A stretch of 52,981 nt of DNA, from the NCBI GenBank assembly GCA_015488485.1, contig WFNR01000100.1, forward strand, positions 1 through 52,981. Direction: 5' to 3'. The stretch is from Cyclobacteriaceae bacterium (GTDB taxonomy: Bacteria > Bacteroidota > Bacteroidia > Cytophagales > Cyclobacteriaceae). Below the pieces are notes generated by a model, which searched no databases, was not told where the DNA came from, and saw nothing but the letters and a program-made list of their open reading frames with translations. Shown here piece after piece: positions 1 through 9,100 of this stretch. Numbering within the stretch: position 1 is the first letter of the stretch; every line of letters starts with the position of its first letter. The position numbers were made by a program, and so were the translations under genes.

Positions 1-3
1 AAA

Positions 4-366
4 ATGGCTATAACAAAATTTACCGATTTGGATGTTTATAATCTGGCGGAAAGTATGGCTATGGACATCTTTCGGCTTTCTTCGGTATTTCCTAAAGAAG
101 AGAAATATTCATTAACCGATCAAATCCGCAGATCATCACGTTCGGTGGCGGTTAATATTGCAGAAGGTTGGGGCAAAAGAAATTATGAAAATCAGTTCAA
201 ACGGCACATTATCGATTCAATAGGTTCTCTGGAAGAAACAAAATCCTGGCTCGGATTTGCACTAAAATGCGGATATTTAAATAAGCATGACTATCAAGAT
301 ATTCATAATGTTCTTGATGAACTAGGCGCCAAGCTTTACATGTTGCATAAAAACTGGCACTCATGA
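4..366 (+). CDS. Four-helix-bundle protein (S23 / 23S rRNA IVS-like family)
   Basis: This 120-residue protein has the family pattern of bacterial four-helix-bundle proteins first found inside 23S rRNA intervening sequences. Visible hallmarks are the early FTDLDVYNLAE segment, the central SLTDQIRRSSRSVAVNIAEG helix with its conserved RRSS and NIAEG, and the later SLEETKSWL segment. No catalytic residues are known for the family and the molecular role is unclear. Members often sit outside rRNA, in repeat-rich intergenic DNA of Bacteroidota, as here. It is AT-richer than the downstream genes, and its stop overlaps the start of the next ORF (ATGA at 363-366). The start at 4 fits the family N-terminus. 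Family confidence is high; function is unknown. Confidence 0.88.
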   Translation: MAITKFTDLDVYNLAESMAMDIFRLSSVFPKEEKYSLTDQIRRSSRSVAVNIAEGWGKRNYENQFKRHIIDSIGSLEETKSWLGFALKCGYLNKHDYQDIHNVLDELGAKLYMLHKNWHS

Positions 367-1043
367 AAAAATCCTCCTCCGACCTCAGTCATCATACCTC
401 GGACCTCCGACCTCCGTCCTCCGGCCTCAGATCTCCGTCCTCTACCATCGCCATCATAGGTGCCGGAGGCCTTGGCCGTGAAATCCGCAACCTGGTAGAG
501 CGTCACCACCACTTTGCCGGTTTTTTTGACGATGTAAGCCAGGAGCAGCATTATCTGGGTACCCTGCAAGACATCACCGCGGAGAGTGACTACGCTTTCC
601 TGATCGCCCTGGGCAATCCGCAGGCCAAGAAGCAGGTAGCTGAGCGGTTGGCCCCCCTGGGGATTGCCTATACCAACCTGGTAAGCCGGCACAGCATCTT
701 GCCGGCCGAAGCCCTACGGGGGCAAGGCATTGTGGTTTGTGACGGGGTAGTGGGTACCGTAAACATCCGTCTGGGCAACCATGTGCTGCTCAATCTCAAC
801 GTTACCATTGGCCACGATGTCACTCTTGGCGACTACTGCTCGGTAATGCCGGGGGCCAATATATCGGGTGGCGTAACCATTGGCGAGGCTACCCTCATTG
901 GTTCGGGGGCTGTGATTCTACAGGGAATTACCATAGGCAATAACGCCCGGGTAGGAGCCGGGGCAGTGGTGACCAAAGATGTGCCCGCCAACACCACGGT
1001 GGTAGGCGTACCGGCTAAACCACGCGCCCCCTCGTTCCCCTAA
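363..1043 (+). CDS. PglD/NeuD-like sugar O/N-acetyltransferase with repeat-derived ends
   Basis: This is an acetyltransferase of the PglD/NeuD/VioB group, which acetylates amino groups on nucleotide sugars or sialic-acid-like sugars for surface polysaccharides. The N-terminal Rossmann-like domain starts at about residue 28 (IAIIGAGGLGREI). Left-handed beta-helix hexapeptide repeats follow from about residue 125 (LGNHVLLNLNVTIGHDVTLG) and end in GAGAVVTKDVPANTTVVGVPAKP. Two things are odd. Residues 1-27 are Ser/Pro/Leu-rich and are encoded entirely by an imperfect GACCTCCG-type repeat array. The last residues (RAPSFP) and the stop lie in a palindromic repeat at 1021-1073. No ATG, GTG or TTG suits the normal domain start, so the array may supply the start codon. 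The rest of the polysaccharide cluster probably lies left of the window. Confidence 0.85.
   Translation: MKKSSSDLSHHTSDLRPPSSGLRSPSSTIAIIGAGGLGREIRNLVERHHHFAGFFDDVSQEQHYLGTLQDITAESDYAFLIALGNPQAKKQVAERLAPLGIAYTNLVSRHSILPAEALRGQGIVVCDGVVGTVNIRLGNHVLLNLNVTIGHDVTLGDYCSVMPGANISGGVTIGEATLIGSGAVILQGITIGNNARVGAGAVVTKDVPANTTVVGVPAKPRAPSFP
371..442. repeat. Imperfect GACCTC(C/G)G tandem array
   Basis: This stretch repeats variants of GACCTCCG/GACCTCGG/GACCTCAG several times. It shares an exact 14-base word, GACCTCAGTCATCA, with a second array near 1897-1925 (copies at 381-394 and 1911-1924). It is read in frame as the N-terminus of the acetyltransferase. From memory, arrays of this kind lie beside S23-type four-helix-bundle genes in other Bacteroidota; that association was not tested here. 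Confidence 0.75.
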
Positions 1044-1073
1044 AGGGGAGGCCCAGCGCGCCTGGCAGATTCA
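1021..1073. repeat. Palindromic repeat, copy A (CCCCTAAAGGGG core)
   Basis: This is the left copy of a roughly 50-base repeat with a CCCC-TAAA-GGGG hairpin core at 1037-1048, followed by a GC-rich AGCGCGC block. Its other direct copy is at 1768-1820. About 44 of the first 47 aligned bases agree by eye. The TAA in the hairpin loop is the stop codon of the acetyltransferase. After this repeat, 1074-1198 is an AT-rich non-coding stretch in which nothing else was recognised. Confidence 0.8.
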
Positions 1074-1198
1074 CGCTTTTACTCCCATTCATGCAGCTAC
1101 AAATAAGTCCTTTATGGATTAAAGAATTTATACAGAATGTCAGACAAGTGTAACTAAAATTTTGCTTTCATTCCAATCAGAAAAAGTTTAAGCTATAA

Positions 1199-1651
1199 AT
1201 GAAAAATAGCAGATATAACAATAAACAAAAGGATAACCCAAAACCTGAACATGAAGTAGGGATGCACTTTGGTGCTCCATCTAATATATTTATCTATGCG
1301 AAAGAGTTACGCACAAAGCTAACACTGGAAGAGAAAATTCTTTGGGATAAACTAAGAAACAAATTATTGGGATATAAATTTCGCAGGCAACACCCTTTGT
1401 ACAAATATATTGCAGATTTTTATTGCCATAGGCTTAGATATGTAATAGAAATAGATGGCCCCTATCATTTAAACAAGCTACAAAAGCAGTATGATATCAA
1501 ACGGAGCGATGAGATGAACGAATTAGGAATCTTTGTAAGAAGATTTAAAAATGAAGAAATACAAAACAACTTGGCTGATGTTCTGGTCAGAATTCAGGCG
1601 GACCTCAAGCTAAGAGAGAAAATTTTACATCAACGCTTAAATAAGGAGTAG
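1199..1651 (+). CDS. DUF559 domain protein, Vsr-like PD-(D/E)XK nuclease fold
   Basis: This 150-residue protein matches the DUF559 pattern, a small Vsr/MTH-related endonuclease-like fold. Residues 33-50 hold the signature LRTKLTLEEKILWDKLR. It is followed by LGYKFRRQHPLYKYIADFYC, where the second element carries the acidic residue. Then comes VIEIDGPYH (usually EIDG-H in the family) and a final RRFKNEEI. These are candidate metal and catalytic positions, but no activity is established for most members. The gene is AT-rich and strongly basic. It stands alone and is bracketed by palindromic repeats (1021-1073 on the left; 1661-1699 and 1768-1820 on the right), as would be expected of a small repeat-associated or mobilised unit. 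The ATG at 1199 is the only sensible start. Confidence 0.85.
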   Translation: MKNSRYNNKQKDNPKPEHEVGMHFGAPSNIFIYAKELRTKLTLEEKILWDKLRNKLLGYKFRRQHPLYKYIADFYCHRLRYVIEIDGPYHLNKLQKQYDIKRSDEMNELGIFVRRFKNEEIQNNLADVLVRIQADLKLREKILHQRLNKE

Positions 1652-1660
1652 CCAATGCGT

Positions 1661-1699
1661 AGGGAGTTCCTCCTTTAGGAGGTTAGGAGGGAGCGCTGG
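1661..1699. repeat. Diverged inverted copy of the palindromic repeat
   Basis: The core CCTCC-TTTA-GGAGG at 1669-1682 is a perfect 5-bp-arm hairpin, followed by TTAGGAGGGAGCGCTGG. Read on the opposite strand it resembles copies A and B (1021-1073 and 1768-1820), with the same TTTA/TAAA loop, a nearby G-run and a GCGC block. It lies 10 bases after the stop of the DUF559 gene. Homology to copies A and B is an inference from pattern, with considerable divergence. Confidence 0.5.
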
Positions 1700-1767
1700 T
1701 AGCTCGATCAATACATGATTGTACTGAGTAATAGATCTTTTTCTGAAAGGTTAAGAGATAGCCGTCC

Positions 1768-1820
1768 CACGCGCCCCCTCGTTCCCCTAAAGGAGAGGCT
1801 CAGCGCGCATGGCAATATTC
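1768..1820. repeat. Palindromic repeat, copy B
   Basis: This is a direct copy of the 1021-1073 element. It begins with the same CACGCGCCCCCTCGTTCCCC block and carries an imperfect CCCC-TAAA-GGAG hairpin. Copies A and B bracket the DUF559 gene at a spacing of about 750 bases. Confidence 0.8.
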
Positions 1821-1830
1821 AGCTCCCACA

Positions 1831-1969
1831 CTTCGCGCCTTGGCGGTTAAGATCTAGCAGATCAACGATTTAAGATTTGACCCCCATCTGTCTTCAGACC
1901 TCCGACCTCGGACCTCAGTCATCAAGCTTCCAGCTTCTAACTCCATCCCTTTGCCCCTTTGCAGTTAAG
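1831..1969. repeat. Two diverged copies of a CTTYGCSCCTTKGCRGTTAAG repeat around a second GACCTC array
   Basis: The 21-base words at 1831-1851 and 1949-1969 agree at 17 positions (CTTnGCnCCTTnGCnGTTAAG). Between them, 1897-1925 is a second GACCTCCG/GACCTCGG/GACCTCAG array ending in the same GACCTCAGTCATCA word as the array at 371-442. The 1652-2008 interval has no gene; it holds these repeats plus unassigned sequence. Similar AACCGCAAAGGCGC-type repeats are common between genes in Bacteroidota (recalled, not checked). Confidence 0.6.
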
Positions 1970-2113
1970 CCTATCGCTTGCGGGCAGGTGTGTTGGACAG
2001 AAGACTAAACTACAAATAACCAGATACCAATAACCATCAACCAACTGCTACAAGAATACAAACCCGCCCTCTTCTTCCTGGCCCGTTTTCTCGGTATCTA
2101 TGTACTAGGCAAT

Positions 2114-2596
2114 GTGGTCTATGGCCTGTGGATCGTGAGCTTTGCTAATCAGCCCGACCCTTTCACCGCTATGGTTACCGCGCATGCTGCTAAACTGCTG
2201 CAGCTCTTCGGGTTTCCGGCCAGCACCTATGTGTCGGGTATGGCACCCAATGTAGCCTTGCAAATGGACGGCCAAACGGTAGTCAGGGTATTCGAAGGCT
2301 GCAATGCCATCAATGTTTCCATCTTGTTTGTGGCCTTTCTCTTTGCTTATAAAGGGAGCATAAAGAAAACATTTCTCTTTGCCCTGGTTGGCCTTATCGC
2401 CATCTATTTATTCAATCTGCTGCGGGTAGCCGGCCTGTTTCTGGTTGCCCGCTTTTATCCGGAGCAGCTTTATTTGATGCACAAGTTTGTCTTCACCGGC
2501 ATTATCTATGCCTTTGTCTTTGTCCTCTGGTATCTCTGGGTTACCAAATTTGCCAATTCTGCATCCGATCCGGCAAGACGTGAAACCAATATTTGA
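2114..2596 (+). CDS. xrtF: Exosortase F (XrtF-type membrane transpeptidase), start codon unclear
   Basis: This is a polytopic membrane cysteine protease/transpeptidase of the exosortase/archaeosortase superfamily, predicted to recognise and cleave C-terminal sorting signals at the inner membrane. The catalytic residues are visible in order: Cys in FEGCNAIN, Arg in FNLLRVAGL and His in YLMHKFVF, between hydrophobic segments. The listed start is a GTG inside the first membrane segment. In-frame sequence upstream continues the family N-terminus back to about 2036 (reading INQLLQEYKPALFFLARFLG), and the frame opens after a stop at 2006. That stretch has no ATG, GTG or TTG, only ATA, ATC or CTG. 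The true protein is therefore probably about 25-30 residues longer. Its 3' end is immediately followed by the exosortase F partner gene. Confidence 0.88.
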   Translation: MVYGLWIVSFANQPDPFTAMVTAHAAKLLQLFGFPASTYVSGMAPNVALQMDGQTVVRVFEGCNAINVSILFVAFLFAYKGSIKKTFLFALVGLIAIYLFNLLRVAGLFLVARFYPEQLYLMHKFVFTGIIYAFVFVLWYLWVTKFANSASDPARRETNI

Positions 2597-2607
2597 AATC
2601 CACTGCT

Positions 2608-3024
2608 ATGCCACTTAAGCGCTTGCTTCTGGTCATTATTGCCATCATTGCGCTGATAGCCCTCTACCTTTTTCAGCGCTTCAATTATGCCGCAGCGTTC
2701 TTCCCCGATACCAATGCCAATTTTCAATTTATCTTCAACCGCACGTTTCGCTATTTCTTTAACGACCTGGCCGTTATCCTTTTGTTGTGGGCCCTTTTTC
2801 AAAGCAAAAAACTGCTTAAAATAGCCTTTATCCTGCAACTATTCGGACTGGTAGTTGTCCTGCCCGTCTATTTTTATTTCAAACTTTCCTTCGAAGGGCC
2901 TACCGAATTATCATCGCCCTTACTCTCCTTTATTCACCGTATCGTTGTGAATCCCATCCTCATGTTGTTACTGATTCCGGGTTGGTATTACCAGCAACGC
3001 CTGGCGCAGACCAACAACCGTTAG
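2608..3024 (+). CDS. Exosortase F system-associated membrane protein
   Basis: This hydrophobic protein of about 138 residues directly follows xrtF, the fixed partner position of the exosortase F-associated family. A first membrane segment follows the start (LLLVIIAIIALIALYLFQRF), then an FFP-containing periplasmic stretch. Further membrane segments are around residues 55-75 (NDLAVILLLWALFQ) and 80-100, and a last one near the C-terminus (ILMLLLIPGWYY). No catalytic motif is visible; it may stabilise or regulate the exosortase. An in-frame TTG at 2593 would overlap the xrtF stop and add five residues. The ATG at 2608 is preferred because it sits next to the basic residues before the first membrane helix. 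Confidence 0.8.
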   Translation: MPLKRLLLVIIAIIALIALYLFQRFNYAAAFFPDTNANFQFIFNRTFRYFFNDLAVILLLWALFQSKKLLKIAFILQLFGLVVVLPVYFYFKLSFEGPTELSSPLLSFIHRIVVNPILMLLLIPGWYYQQRLAQTNNR

Positions 3025-3132
3025 CTTTTTAATACAGTTTAGACATTGCTTAAAGCTATCAGAAATGTAGGTCAACTGTGTTTTCTTGGGTCTTAAACTG
3101 GCATTTTTGCCCAAAAAGCAGTTACTTTATCC

Positions 3133-3140
3133 TAAATTTG
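3133..3140 (+). promoter_or_regulatory. Bacteroidota -7 box (TAAATTTG) for the giant surface protein gene
   Basis: It is a perfect match to TAnnTTTG, 43 bases before the ATG at 3184. A TTTG at 3106-3109 could serve as the -33 element, although the spacing (23 bases) is slightly long. It implies that the surface protein and the short gene after it are transcribed separately from xrtF. Confidence 0.55.
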
Positions 3141-3183
3141 GATATTAAACCCAAATACACCCGATAATTAACCGTACCGTACC

Positions 3184-6100
3184 ATGAAGAGAGTTTTACT
3201 AGCCGTTGTTTTTGCAGGAGGAATATTTAGTGGTATTGCCGGAATGGCCCAGAATGCCGGAGATTTCCGCTCGTTCCAGTCCGGCAACTGGAATGATGTA
3301 AACACCTGGGAGCGTTATGATGGTGCCAGTTGGGTAAATCCGGCTCCATCAACACCAACTGAAACAGATGGAGTTATCACTATTCAGGCAGGCCATAGCG
3401 TGGATGTAAATCTTGATGTAAGTATTGACCAAACTGTTATTGAATCTACTGCTACATTAAATGTGGCTGGCGGTTTCACTCTTACAATCAATGATGGTGC
3501 AGGTACAGATCTACAAAATAATGGCACATTAAGTATAGCCGCTGGTGGAGGTTTTCCCCCTGGCCCAAGTGGCACGATCCAGGTTAATGGTCAGTTGGCA
3601 CATGCAGGCAGTTCCTTTACGGGAGGATCTACTACCAGATTATATTTTAACGCCAACTCTACATATGATCATCAGGTTACTTCTAATCAGAATCTGCCTA
3701 TAGCTACCTGGGATGCAACTTCCACTTGTCTGGTTAGTGGGAACAATGGTAATGCAGCACCAGGGAATCTGAATCAAACATTCGGACATTTTACGTGGAA
3801 TACCCCAGGTCTTACAGCTAGTGTAGATTTAAATGGAGCGTTAAGTAATGTAAATGGAAATCTGTCAATATTATCTACAGGTTCCCCTTTTGTCTATTTA
3901 GGTTTAAGCTCTTCCACCGATGTTACTATCAATATTGGTGGTGACTTGATTTATGGTTCAGGGACTTATGCTTATATCACAAGTAGTGCTACTGTTACAG
4001 TTAGTGTAGGAGGGACTTTTAGTTGTGCCAGTGCTCAGTTTTTCATGAACAATACAGGTACAGCTAGCCTGGACATCGCTGGCGATTTTGTTGTTAACTC
4101 GAGTGGCTCATTTGATTTCACTTTTGACCCCGCAGGCACTTCAACAGTGAATGTTGCTGGCGATGTGGATTTCTCAGGGAGTATAATTAATACGGGTGGG
4201 GGGACAGCCCGTTTCATTGTGGACGGTACCTCTGATCAGAATTTGCTTAGTAGCTTGAACAATACAGAAAGTTTTGATTTTGAGGTCAGAAATTCCTCGT
4301 CAGCTTTCCTTTTTGGCTCGAATTCTATTCAAACAGGTGGCAACTTCTTGGTTGTGAATTTAGCTACACTTGATTTTGGGACTGGATATATTGGAGGCTC
4401 TGGTGATTTTACACTTGAATCAGGTGCGACAATTAGAGTTGGTTCAATAGATGCTGCTGGAGCAATTCAAAATAACAATACTGGTGGTAATATCCGGGTA
4501 ACAGGAACTCGAACTTACACTGATGGTGGTAATATCATTTACAATGGAAGTGCTTTGCAAGCAATAGGAGATGGCTTTCCCACTACCTCTGCTGTGAATC
4601 TGGAAATTGATAATGCATCAGGTGTGGATAACACAGCAGGTTCAACAAGTATAATTGGTGATTTAACACTCACAAATGGATCTTTCAATATTGGTACAAG
4701 CAGTTCCCTTGATATCCAAAGTAACTTTATTGTGACCAATGGTACCATTGGGGGAAGCAATACCTCCAACCTTACCTTCTCCGGCTCCGGCAATATGGGT
4801 ACGCTTACCATGACTACGGGGAGCGAATCGGTTAACAATTTAACCATCAGTCGCACTGGTGATTTAGTACTGGGTTCCGATCTTACTATCGGGGGAACTT
4901 TAGATCTTACGGGTAATCTGGACTTTTCCGGCCAAAGCCTGACTATTACTGGCACCTCTATTACCGGTACGGGAGGCCTTAAGAGTAATGCTTCCTCTAA
5001 CCTGACCATAGGTGGATCTGGCTTTAGTGGTAACATTCCTTTTTCTGGAACAGGTAACGAGTTAAACAACCTTACCCTGGTAAGTGGTGGCGGTGCCAGT
5101 TATGGCTGGGGGGCGGCTGTAACCATCAATGGCACACTCGACCTGGCACAGGGTACACTTACCAATTCCGGGCTTAACATGGGTACGGGCTCTACCATTC
5201 AGAAAGGGGCCGGTACATGGGCAGGAAGCTCTCCTAATGCGGTAAGCAGCTACAATGTAACCTACCTGGTGGGTGGTACCACGGGCCTTGAATTGCCTAC
5301 CTCCAACACAGCTTTGGCTAATCTTACAGTTACGGTTTCTGATACTGTCAAGCTGGCCTCTGCCACTACCGTTAATGGTGACCTGACCCTGAATAGCGGC
5401 ACCCTGGATGCCGGCACCAATAATTTTACCATGAATGGCAGCAACTGGACGGCCAATGGCGGTAATTTTACTATTAATGCTGCCAATACTGTTACGCTGG
5501 GTACCAGTGGTACACTGACCATGGGTGGCACTTCTATAGACGGCACCCAGTTCGGTAACCTTACCATCAACAGTGGCACTACGGTCAGCGCCCCTAACGC
5601 CAATCTCAATGTATCGGGCACCTGGAACAACCAGGGCACCTTTACACCCAATGCCGGTACGGTTACCTTTAATGGGGCCAATCAGAATATCGATCCGGCC
5701 GGCCAGCCGTTCAACAACGTGACTTTTGCCGGCACGGGTACCAAAACCCTGCAAGGCACCCTCGATGTCAATGGTACGCTTACAATCAGTTCTACCCTTG
5801 ATGTGGGCTCTAACCAGGATGTCCTGGTGGCCGGTTCCTGGGTAAACAACGGCACTTTCGTTGCGGCTGGTGGCACGGTTACCTTTGATGGTACCGATCA
5901 AACCATTACTTCGAATGGTCAGAATTTCTTCAACCTGGTGTTGGCCAATAGCGGCACCAAAACCCTGGGTGATGCCCTGGATGTTAACGGTGACCTGACG
6001 GTAAATTCCGGGGTTACGTTGGATGTGAGCGCTACGGCCTATGCCATCAATCTGGCGGGTAACCTCGTTAATAATGGGACTATTAATCCGCGCACCGGTC

Positions 6101-9100
6101 TGATTACTTTTGATGGGACTACAGCAATAAGTGGTACTTCAGCCGTTTCGCTTAATGATGTGACTATAGCCGGTAACCTGACGGCACCGGCAGCCAATAT
6201 GAATGTAAGTGGCGACTGGCTGTACACCAGCGGCTCTTTCAATGCCAATGGGGGCACCATTACCTTTACCGGCAGTAACAAGAGTATTACTTCTGGCGGT
6301 CAGTCATTTGCCAATATCACGGTCAATGGAATTAACAACCTGACCCTCCAGGATGCCTTGGATATAAATGGTAACCTGGTATTGTCGGCCGGCACCTTGG
6401 ATGTGGGCACCAATAATCAGATTAACCTGGCCGGTGACTTCACTGCTTCAGGCGGCAGCTTCAATGCCGCGGCCGGCTTGCTGGTGCTGGATGGCACCAA
6501 CCAGGCGGTTGATGGTGGCGGGGTTACCTTCAATGATCTACAGTTGAGTGCTTCCACCACGGCCACCTTTGCTGGTAACCTCAACCTGACCGGTGACTGG
6601 AATGCCCTGTCTGGCTCGACCTTTAGCGGTACCGGCACTGTTTCTTTCACCGGCAGTGCTACGCAAAATATTACCAGCAGTGGTAACTCATTCGGTAGTG
6701 TTACGGTAGCCGGCACAGGCGGTGTAGTGCTGCAGGATGCTCTTGATGTAAATGGTGACCTTACTATTTCTTCCAGCTTGAGTGTAGGCGCCAACGATAT
6801 TACGGTAGCCGGCAACTGGGATGCTTCGGGTGGCACCTTTACAGCCGGTACGGCAAGTGTTACTTTCGATGGTGGGGCGCAAAATATTACCTCAGGAGGT
6901 AATGCCTTTAATAACCTTACTATAGCTGGCACAGGCAGTAAAACCCTGCAGGATGCCCTCGATGTGAATGGCAGTATTACTATCAGTTCTACCCTGGATG
7001 TGGGTACTGATAATGCCGTGGCTGTAGCCGGTGACTGGACCAACAATGGCACCTTTACCGCGGCCAATGGCAAGGTTACTTTCGATGGAGGCGGTACCTC
7101 CAATGTGCTGGGCTCGGCCACTACTCAGTTCTATGATATGGATGTAACCGGCACCACTAATGTGGAAATAGAGACCACCCATAGCCTGGCGGGCACGCTT
7201 ACTCTGGTAGATGCTGCTTCGGCATTTGATGCCGATGGCTCGGGCGGTGCCGGAGTGTTCACCCTGGTATCGACCAACGATAACCCGGCTACCGATGGCC
7301 GCATAGCCGCTATACCTACTCCGGCCAATTTTACGGGTGATGTTACCGTGCAGCGCTATATGTCGTCAGAAGGCGGTATCTGGCGCTACCTGGCTGCCCC
7401 GGTATCAGGCCTTACCGTGGCCGATTGGCAAACGCAGTTTCCGATAACCGGTAATTTTACCGGAGCTGATGATTTGGGTGGTGCTAACTTACCTTCCTTG
7501 TATATTTATGATGAAACCCATACCGGCATAGCCGATTCCGGCTGGGTAGCCTATCCTTCTTCGGCCAACACCGAGCCTATCACCCCCGGGGTAGGATATT
7601 CGGCCTTTATTCGTGCCAGCAGCGGGCAGGTTACCGTAAATCAACGCGGCCCGATTAACAAAGGAGACTTTAACTTCTCGGTAAGTTACACAACAGGTTC
7701 TGGCGTTACCCATGACGGCTGGAACCTACTGGGCAACCCATATCCTTCTTCATTGGATTGGGATCAACTGTGGACCAATGGCGCTACCAATATTGATGCT
7801 ACTGTGCATATCCGGGATAATGGTAATAGTGGGGTTTATGCTACTTACAATGCCAGCACCAACAGCGGTACCAATGGTGGTACCCAATATATTGCGCAGG
7901 GACAATCGTTCTGGGTGCAGGCCAATGCCGCCAGTCCCTCGCTTACGGCTACCGAAGCCATGAAAACTACCGGCACGCATAGCTTTTTCCGGGTAGCGCC
8001 TCCGGAAAATTATATTCGTATAGCGCTGAGTGACGGTGCCAACAAAGATGAGACACTGATTCATTTCTTTGACGATGCCCTACCCGGCAAGGATAAGTAC
8101 GATGCCTATAAGCTGAAAAATAGCATTTTTAATCTGGCTACCGTTATGGAAGATACAGCCAATATGGTAATCCAAGCCATTGCCAATACAGGCTGTGACC
8201 AGATAATTAAATTGGATGTATACAATATTGCGGCCGGCAACTATTCCCTGGACTTCTCCGAACTTGATAGTTTTACGGAAAACCTACAGGTGTACTTGCA
8301 GGATAACTATACAGGCACCTACAACCTGGTGAGCAATGGTTATTCTTATCCGTTTACAATTACAGCAGATTCCGCCTCGTTTGGCATGGATCGTTTTGCC
8401 ATTGTCTTTGAAAAGCCGGATATCAATACCGACTTGCTGGTGGCGGCAGATAATATTTGTGAGCAGGAGCAATCTGCGGTAACGGTACAAGGAGCAGAGG
8501 CAGGCATCAACTATTACCTTACCTACAATGGCACGGGCGTATCCGATACCCTGACCGGCACTGGCGGTGATCTGCTGCTGACCGTGGCCGAACCGGCTGC
8601 ACCCGGTACTTACGAGTATGTTGTTATGGCCGATAATGGTTGTCAGGCTATAGCGCTTACCAATAAGGCTGTGGTGGAAGTGAAGCAGCTGTATGCAGTT
8701 ACACAGGTGGTGGGCGACCAGTCGTGCGGTACCAACAGCCTTACTTTGCAGGCTGCCGGAGCGCCTGCCAATGGCAAATACCTGTGGTTTAACGAAATGG
8801 CAGACGAACTACCTATAGCTGAAACGGTAACCGGGGAATATCAAACACCGGTAATTGATTCTACCCATACTTTCTATGTGGCTATTGCCAATGAATTGGG
8901 TTGCCCGGGAGAGAAAACTCCTGTAGAGGCCGTGGTAATTAACCTGGATATACCGGTAATCAGTATGGATACGGTAGATTTCAGAGTGTATCGTCTTACT
9001 TCCAGCTATGTCCAGGGCAACCAATGGTACCGCGATGGACAGCCCATTCAGGGTGCTACAAGCAATACGTTGATTATCGATGAGCCGGGCGTTTATTCGG

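Noticed and set aside
3101-3119. Possible hairpin GC(A)TTTTT-GCCC-AAAAAGC before the surface gene
   Set aside because: A-T dominated and weak, lying upstream of the promoter box; no evidence of function.
5600-7120. Tandem DNA repeats that might suggest a CRISPR array
   Set aside because: The repeats are coding, vary in length and sequence, and have no short identical repeat with unique spacers. No cas genes are present.
4539-7182. Several long minus-strand frames opposite the giant surface gene (up to 279 codons)
   Set aside because: They mirror the repetitive Gly/Asn/Thr codons of the real gene and give Val/Pro-rich low-complexity products.
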